Source: JBCBSP01 sp964550935 (GTDB taxonomy: Bacteria; Pseudomonadota; Alphaproteobacteria; Caulobacterales; Maricaulaceae). From it: 19,023 nucleotides of DNA. The notes below the pieces were generated by a model, which was given only the letters and a program-made list of their open reading frames with translations, was not told where the DNA came from and did no database searches. Both the position numbers and the translations under genes were made by a program. Position 1 is the first letter of the stretch, and each line of letters opens with the position of its first letter. Shown here one piece after another: positions 14,607-19,023 of this stretch. The stretch is from assembly GCA_964550935.1 (NCBI GenBank), contig CAZKBB010000055.1:1-19023 (forward strand), read 5' to 3'.

Positions 14607-15205
14607 AGGCTTGCCCCTGTAAAGTTTGCTAGAATCCGTGCGCCAACCCGGCTCGACCGCTCCGGGTGGAACTGGCAGCCGGCCGCTTCGCCCTCGCGCG
14701 CGATCGCGGTGAGCGGCGCGCCGTAGTGCGCCGAGGCGCGGGTCCAGGCGCCCACCGGGGCGTGATAGCCGTGCACGAAGTAGACGCGCTCGCCAGGGCT
14801 CACGCCGTTGAGCAACGGCTCGTCGACGGCGAAGTCGTCAAGCGCGTTCCAGCCCATGTGCGGCCAGGGCCCGGCCTCGCCGGGCTCCAATCGTTGGATC
14901 TCCCCCGGGATCAGCCCCAGAAGCGCCGCGCCGTCCTCGGCCGAGCGCTGAAACAGAAGCTGCATGCCAAGGCACAGGCCCAGCACCGGACGTTCGCGAC
15001 GGCGCAGCACCTCGCTCCATCCGCGCTCGGTGAGCGTGCGCATCGCCGGGCCGGCCGCGCCGACGCCCGGCAGGATCAGCCGCTCGGCTTCACAGGCCTC
15101 GTCCGGGTCGCGCGCGAGCGCCGGCGACACGCCGAGCCGCTCGAGCGCGAAGCGGACCGAGGCGATGTTGGCCGTGGAGGTGTCGATGATCGCGATCGCG
15201 CTCAC
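14603..15205 (-). CDS. hisH: Imidazole glycerol phosphate synthase, glutaminase subunit
   Basis: A 200-residue class I glutamine amidotransferase that supplies ammonia to HisF. The catalytic triad is visible: C78 in GLCLGMQ, H180 and E182 in QFHPERSS, with the oxyanion-loop motif PGVGA at 46-50. Length is standard. The start codon is GTG, overlapping the hisB stop as GTGA (15202-15205). It lies between hisB and hisA as in the enterobacterial operon. Confidence 0.97.
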   Translation of the reverse strand: MSAIAIIDTSTANIASVRFALERLGVSPALARDPDEACEAERLILPGVGAAGPAMRTLTERGWSEVLRRRERPVLGLCLGMQLLFQRSAEDGAALLGLIPGEIQRLEPGEAGPWPHMGWNALDDFAVDEPLLNGVSPGERVYFVHGYHAPVGAWTRASAHYGAPLTAIAREGEAAGCQFHPERSSRVGARILANFTGASL

Positions 15206-16419
15206 AGCACGCCCTTGGTCGATGGAAGCGCGTCGCCCTCAATCGTCTTCGCCTGGCGCAGCGCCCGGCCGAACGCCTTGAAGCAGCTTTCGATCATGTG
15301 GTGGGCGTTCTCGCCATCGACCTCCACATGGACCGCGGCCTTCAGGCTCTCCGCGATGGAGCGGAAGCAGTGCGCGGTCATCTCCACGGGAAAATCATTC
15401 ACGCGCTCGCCCGGGATCGCGCCGTCAAAGCGCGCATAGGGCCGGCCGGAAAGATCGATCCAGACCCCCGCGCGGGTCTCGTCCATGGGCAGGGCGAAGC
15501 CGAACCGCCCCACGCCGCGCTTGTCGCCGAGCGCGCCGCGCAGCGCTTCGCCGAGGCCGAGGCAGACGTCCTCGATGGTGTGGTGAGCGTCCACGTCCAC
15601 ATCGCCGGTGCAGGCCGCCTCAAGGCGAAGATCGCCGTGCTTGGCGACCTGTTCGAGCATGTGGTCGAAGAAGCGAACGCCCGTGTCGACCGCCGCGCCC
15701 TCCCCGTCGAGATCGACGCGGATGGCGAGATCGGTCTCCTTGGTGGTGCGCCGCACCGTCCCGATGCGCCCGCCCCTCGCGCCGATGCGCGCAGCCAACG
15801 CGCGGGCGTCCGCAGCGCTTGCAAGGTGCAGCATGACGGCCTCACCGCGCCAGTCCGCCGTAACGCCCCATCCGTCGAGCAGCCGCTTCAGCGCCTCGCG
15901 GTCGCGGCCTTCCACGCGCAGACCTTCAGCCCCGGCGAGGACCTCCACCACGCATGCCTCACCGCTCAGAGCGTCGACCACGGGTTGTAACGCCTCCGCG
16001 CGTGCCTCGATCTCGGCGCGCGCCGCCAGCCGGGCCGCTGGCGTAACCGCGTCCAGCGCCGCCTGCAGGAGGATCGGCGCGGGCGCGTAGACCGCGTCGG
16101 TGAAGAGGTTCGCCGTCTCAGCGTCCGGGGCGGCGTAAACGCACGCCGGCGCATCGTCAGGGCCGATGCGGTACAGCGCGCCCCCGTCGGGCTCAGACCC
16201 GGCGGCCTCCAGGGCGGCCGGACCGGCCTCGGTGCGATCCTCCCAGGCCGGCAGCGACAAGGACGCCAGCGCGAGCTTGGCCTCCACAGGTCCGCACGCG
16301 AGCGCCATGCGATCAGGCGCGCTGCCGAGCACGCCGGCGAGCCGGGTGCGCAAGGCTTCGCCGAGCGCCGCCGCGCGGTCCTGGCGCGAGCGGGAGAGGT
16401 CGAGCGTGGCCGCCCTCAT
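15202..16419 (-). CDS. hisB: Imidazoleglycerol-phosphate dehydratase with a degenerate HisC-like N-terminal domain
   Basis: A 405-residue protein of two parts. Residues 217-405 are a complete IGP dehydratase: TGVRFFDHMLEQ at 246-257, DAHHTIED at 277-284, RFGFALPMDE at 305-314, NAHHMIESCFKAFGR at 371-385 and the end PSTKGVL, so the two Mn-binding HHxxE/D motifs are intact. Residues 1-216 are not the HAD phosphatase (HisN) of E. coli HisB; there is no DxDGT. They read like histidinol-phosphate aminotransferase with its centre removed. Residues 32-54 (GSAPDRMALACGPVEAK onward) parallel HisC GVKPEQVLVSRGADEGI, and 93-210 parallel the C-terminal small domain from CGFTLANEE to the end. The SKAF PLP-lysine region is absent, so no aminotransferase activity is expected. 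The ATG overlaps the hisD stop (ATGA), the exact place of hisC in the enterobacterial order. Confidence 0.9.
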   Translation of the reverse strand: MRAATLDLSRSRQDRAAALGEALRTRLAGVLGSAPDRMALACGPVEAKLALASLSLPAWEDRTEAGPAALEAAGSEPDGGALYRIGPDDAPACVYAAPDAETANLFTDAVYAPAPILLQAALDAVTPAARLAARAEIEARAEALQPVVDALSGEACVVEVLAGAEGLRVEGRDREALKRLLDGWGVTADWRGEAVMLHLASAADARALAARIGARGGRIGTVRRTTKETDLAIRVDLDGEGAAVDTGVRFFDHMLEQVAKHGDLRLEAACTGDVDVDAHHTIEDVCLGLGEALRGALGDKRGVGRFGFALPMDETRAGVWIDLSGRPYARFDGAIPGERVNDFPVEMTAHCFRSIAESLKAAVHVEVDGENAHHMIESCFKAFGRALRQAKTIEGDALPSTKGVL

Positions 16420-17726
16420 CGCCGCTTGTCCGCCTCGGCGCGTTCGCGGCGCATCGCCATCGCGACCCGGTGCGCGTCTAGGCCCTCAAGCGTGGACAGG
16501 CGCTCCACCGCACTTGCGACATTGGCTGCGCTTTCAGCGTCAAACTCAATCATGGTCGTCGTTTTCTGGAACATCTCGACCGTCACGCCGCCATGGGCGC
16601 GCGCCGCGCCGGAGGTGGGAAGCGCATGGTTCGGACCGGCCGCATAGTCGCCGGCGGCCTCAGGCGTCCAGGGACCGAGGAAGATGGACCCGGCGTGGCG
16701 CACGAAGGCTGCGAACCCGCGCGGGTCGTTCGTCTGGATGATCAGGTGTTCGGCCGCGTAGGCGTTCGCCACCTCCACGCCCTCGCCGAGATCGTCCACC
16801 AGCACGGCGCGCGAGTTTGCGATCGCCGCGCGGGCGGTCTCGGCGCGGGGCAGATCGGCGAGCTGGCGCTCCAGCTCGGCCTCGACCGAGCGCACGAAGC
16901 CCTCAGAGGTCGCCACGAGCATCACCTGCGCGACCGGATCGTGCTCGGCCTGGCTCAACAGGTCCGCCGCCACGAAGCCGGGATCGGCGGTCTCATCAGC
17001 CACGACCATCACTTCGCTGGGTCCCGCCGGCAGATCGGCGGCGGGCCCGCCCGGCTCCAGCGACAACAGCGCCTTCGCCGCGGCGACATAGGCGTTGCCG
17101 GGGCCGTAAATCTTGTCCGCCCGCGGCAGGCCGGCCGCGCCGTAGGCGAGCGCTGCGACGCCGTGCGCGCCGCCGAGCGCGTAGACTTCATCCACGCCGA
17201 TAAGCGAGGCCGCGGCCAGCACCGTCGGCTCAACCCCCTCGCCCTTGCGCGGCGGGCACAGAACCGCGATGCGCGGGACCCCAGCGATGCGCGCAGGCGC
17301 GGCCAGCATGATCAGGGTGGAGACCAGGGGCGCGGTGCCGGCGGGCACATAGAGACCGGCGACATCGATCGGCGTGACCCGCCGCTCAGCACGCGCGCCG
17401 CCCCAGGCCTTGATCGCGTAGCTGCTATAGCCCTGGCGGGCATGGAAGGCGTGCACGGCGGCGTAGGCGGACAGGATCGCCTCGCGATCCTCCGGCGCCA
17501 AGGTGGCCTCGGCGGCCCGCAAGTCGTCGGTCGGGACGCGGAAGCTCTCCGGCGCCCACTGATCAAGCGACTGGGCGTATTCGCGCACGGCCGCCTCGCC
17601 GCGCTCGCGCACGGCGTTGATGATTTCGCCCGCGACGCGCACCACGTCAGGCGAATCCGCCGGCCGGCGCATCGCTGCGCGGCGTTGCGGCTCGTCGAGC
17701 TCTTTCCAGATCAATCGGTTCAGCAT
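16416..17726 (-). CDS. hisD: Histidinol dehydrogenase
   Basis: A 436-residue NAD-dependent zinc enzyme catalysing the last two oxidations, L-histidinol to histidine. The zinc ligands Q259, H262, D360 and H419 and the catalytic pair E326-H327 fall at the same numbers as in E. coli HisD. Other marks are the dinucleotide-site sequence YGPGNAYV at 207-214, DLPAGPSEVMV at 231-241, LLSQAEHDP at 256-264 and GDYAAGPNHALPTSG at 359-373. The segment RQLADLPRAETARAA is near-identical to the E. coli protein. The ATG has AGGA a few bases upstream and follows the hisG stop by 6 nt, the only real gap inside the operon. Confidence 0.97.
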   Translation of the reverse strand: MLNRLIWKELDEPQRRAAMRRPADSPDVVRVAGEIINAVRERGEAAVREYAQSLDQWAPESFRVPTDDLRAAEATLAPEDREAILSAYAAVHAFHARQGYSSYAIKAWGGARAERRVTPIDVAGLYVPAGTAPLVSTLIMLAAPARIAGVPRIAVLCPPRKGEGVEPTVLAAASLIGVDEVYALGGAHGVAALAYGAAGLPRADKIYGPGNAYVAAAKALLSLEPGGPAADLPAGPSEVMVVADETADPGFVAADLLSQAEHDPVAQVMLVATSEGFVRSVEAELERQLADLPRAETARAAIANSRAVLVDDLGEGVEVANAYAAEHLIIQTNDPRGFAAFVRHAGSIFLGPWTPEAAGDYAAGPNHALPTSGAARAHGGVTVEMFQKTTTMIEFDAESAANVASAVERLSTLEGLDAHRVAMAMRRERAEADKRR

Positions 17727-17732
17727 CGTGTC

Positions 17733-18620
17733 CTACGCCATCATCTTTTCAATCGGCATCACAAGGATGGAGCGGGCCCCGACGGCCTTCAGCCGCTCCA
17801 GCGTCGACCAGAAGACCTCTTCGGTGCACACCGCATGGACCGCCACGGTGTCCTCGCGCCCCACGACCGGGGCGACGGTCGGCGCGTCGGTGCCCGGCAG
17901 GATGGCGCGCACCTCCTCCAGCCGGTCCTTCGGCGCGTTGAGGAGGATATATTTGGTCTGGCGCGAAGCGATCACGCCGCTGAAGCGCTGGATCAGCACC
18001 GCGCTGGTCTCGGCCAGCGCCTCGGGCGCGCCCTCGGCCCGGCGCACCAGGACCGCCTCGCTTTCAAGCACGGTCTCAAAGGCCTTCAGACCGTTGGCCT
18101 CCAGCGTCGCGCCGGAAGAGACCAGATCGCAGATCGCATCGGCGACCCCCATGCGCGGCGCCACTTCGACCGAGCCGCCCATCTCCACCACCTCGGCTTC
18201 GACGCCCTTATCCCTCAGATAGCGCTCCAGCAGGCCCGGATAGCTTGTCGCCACAGCGCGCCCCTTCAGGTCCGCGCTCGACCGGATGTCCCCGTCGGCC
18301 GGAGCGGCGAGCTTCAACTTGCACTTGGCGAAGCCGAGCTTCATTGCGATCTCGAGCCCGGCCAGGCGCGCCGATTTGCTCTGCGCCTCATAGAGCACGT
18401 TTTCGCCCACGATGCCGTAATCGCACGCGCCCGAGGCGACAAAGCTCGGGATGTCGTCATCGCGGATCAGCATCAGGTCGAGGGCGAGATTCTCAGCCCG
18501 GCGCATCAGCGCGTCGCGGCCATAGGCCAGCTTCACGCCGGCGCGCTTTAGCAGGTCCATGCCGCCTTCAGCGAGGCGGCCCTTCTTCTGAACGGCGAGG
18601 GTCAGGCGCGGCGCGCTCAT
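17733..18620 (-). CDS. hisG: ATP phosphoribosyltransferase, long form
   Basis: A 295-residue HisG, the committed first step of histidine synthesis (ATP + PRPP). It is the long form: a two-lobed periplasmic-binding-protein-like catalytic part to about residue 220, including the motif GRLAEGG near the start, DYGIVGENVL at 67-76 and the PRPP-loop DLVSSGATLEANGL at 165-178, followed by an about 75-residue C-terminal ACT-like regulatory domain (LNAPKDRLEEV to the end) where histidine binds for feedback inhibition. No hisZ is needed or seen. Most alphaproteobacteria that I know use the short HisG with HisZ, so this form is out of place. The ATG overlaps the yerC stop codon (ATGA). Confidence 0.96.
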   Translation of the reverse strand: MSAPRLTLAVQKKGRLAEGGMDLLKRAGVKLAYGRDALMRRAENLALDLMLIRDDDIPSFVASGACDYGIVGENVLYEAQSKSARLAGLEIAMKLGFAKCKLKLAAPADGDIRSSADLKGRAVATSYPGLLERYLRDKGVEAEVVEMGGSVEVAPRMGVADAICDLVSSGATLEANGLKAFETVLESEAVLVRRAEGAPEALAETSAVLIQRFSGVIASRQTKYILLNAPKDRLEEVRAILPGTDAPTVAPVVGREDTVAVHAVCTEEVFWSTLERLKAVGARSILVMPIEKMMA

Positions 18621-18943
18621 CGGGGCGTCTCTCCAAATCGGTCAAGCACGAGGCGGTAGCCCTGGTGGGGCTCCTGGGACAGAAAGCGCGCCACGCGGGT
18701 CACGGTCGTCGTGCTCACCCCCGTCTCGGCGCTGATCTCGCGGTAGGACTTCTCCCCAGAGGCCAGAAGCCGAGCCACCCGCCAGCGCTCGGCGAGCGCA
18801 GCGATCTCGCCGGGCGTGGCCAGATCGAGCAGGAAGCGGCGCGCCTCCTCCTCGGTTTCAAGCAGCGTCAGGGCGCGTGCGAGATCGGCGATCTCGTGCG
18901 CGCGGTCGCGCTCTTGAATAGTGTCTGTGCTGTCGGCGGCCAT
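18617..18943 (-). CDS. yerC: TrpR-like YerC/YecD family DNA-binding protein, probable histidine operon regulator
   Basis: A 108-residue all-helical protein of the TrpR-related YerC/YecD family. LATPGEIAALAERWRVARLL at 41-60 corresponds to the TrpR core helix (LLTPDEREALGTRVRIVEEL), and SYREISAETGVSTTTVTRVARFL at 67-89 is the helix-turn-helix. TrpR-fold proteins bind DNA as dimers in response to a small ligand. As I recall, comparative genomics in Gram-positive bacteria proposed YerC (HisR) as the histidine repressor, and its place here as first gene of the his operon fits that. The ATG has AGGAG 6 nt upstream, and the stop overlaps hisG by 4 nt. A TrpR-operator-like palindrome lies 31 nt before the gene, suggesting autoregulation. 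Confidence 0.9.
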   Translation of the reverse strand: MAADSTDTIQERDRAHEIADLARALTLLETEEEARRFLLDLATPGEIAALAERWRVARLLASGEKSYREISAETGVSTTTVTRVARFLSQEPHQGYRLVLDRFGETPR

Positions 18944-18965
18944 CGCGCGCTCCTCTCGGAGACGC

Positions 18966-18993
18966 GATATAACGTATTAGCGTGCTAATACAA
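18966..18993 (-). promoter_or_regulatory. Probable promoter of the his operon
   Basis: On the minus strand TTGTAT (18988-18993) and TATATC (18966-18971) are separated by 16 nt. The AT-rich patch is unusual in this GC-rich sequence. Transcription would start near 18959, leaving a leader of only about 16 nt, which leaves no room for a histidine-codon attenuator. Confidence 0.5.
18974..18991. promoter_or_regulatory. 18-bp perfect inverted repeat resembling the TrpR operator
   Basis: GTATTAGCGTGCTAATAC has perfect 8-bp arms and a 2-nt centre. It matches the E. coli trp operator GTACTAGTTAACTAGTAC at 12 of 18 positions, including the outer GTA/TAC and the TAG/CTA half-site cores, with the same total length. 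It lies in the spacer between the proposed -35 and -10 boxes, so binding would block RNA polymerase. The TrpR-like protein encoded by the first gene of the operon is the natural candidate to bind it. Confidence 0.7.
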
Positions 18994-19023
18994 GTGCGGA
19001 TGTGAGCGAAGACGCGTCATCGC

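Noticed and set aside
15772..16419. HisN-type histidinol-phosphate phosphatase as the N-terminal part of HisB
   Set aside because: No DxDGT nucleophile motif and no other HAD motifs or Cys/His zinc loop; the segment reads as HisC-like instead.
16593..18551. A 652-codon open frame on the plus strand across hisD and hisG
   Set aside because: It is antisense to two certain his genes with intact active sites. The translation is rich in Arg, His and Gly and low in hydrophobic runs, as expected from the mirror frame of GC-rich coding DNA.
18944..19023. Histidine leader peptide and attenuator upstream of yerC
   Set aside because: The likely transcript leader is about 16 nt, and no run of His codons or terminator pair is visible. 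Regulation by a repressor fits better.

Overview
The window looks like part of a high-GC alphaproteobacterial chromosome. Marine Maricaulales/Hyphomonadaceae relatives (Oceanicaulis/Maricaulis type) are my best guess. The pointers are strong G/C at third codon positions, GC-rich intergenic repeats of the kind common in Caulobacterales and relatives, TonB-dependent uptake, and a small marine-type peptidase locus. The taxonomic call is inference. There is no rRNA, tRNA, CRISPR or transposase, and no gap above 300 bp without a gene.

Layout. (1) 1-1125 (+): the 3' part of an acyl-CoA ligase, followed by a GC-rich inverted repeat element. (2) 1353-1535 (+): a 60-residue membrane protein of the superinfection-immunity family, with a perfect palindrome at its start. 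(3) 1536-7572 (-), in transcription order: an acetolactate-synthase-like ThDP enzyme, kbl, a ten-helix membrane protein, tdh, and an iodotyrosine-deiodinase-like flavoprotein. Tdh and Kbl together convert threonine to glycine and acetyl-CoA. (4) 7641-9653 (-) is a TonB-dependent receptor, divergent from 9809-12430 (+), an exported M14 metallopeptidase with a glutamine-amidotransferase-like second domain. (5) 12491-18943 (-): a compact histidine operon, yerC-hisG-hisD-hisB-hisH-hisA-hisF-hisIE, in which most neighbouring genes overlap by 4 nt (ATGA or GTGA).

The histidine operon is the most interesting part. Its gene order, long-form HisG, fused HisIE and protein sequences resemble the enterobacterial/gammaproteobacterial operon more than the dispersed alphaproteobacterial set. 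hisC is missing from its expected place between hisD and hisB. Instead HisB carries a 216-residue N-terminal extension that reads by eye as a shrunken HisC without its PLP-lysine domain. The first gene encodes a TrpR-like YerC protein, and the promoter in front of it contains a perfect 18-bp inverted repeat resembling the TrpR operator, so the operon probably carries its own repressor.

Other points of note: the threonine dehydrogenase lacks all four structural-zinc cysteines, and the nitroreductase-fold protein keeps the spacing of the iodotyrosine deiodinase substrate-lid triad. All homology statements come from reading the sequence and from memory of the families; no search was run.
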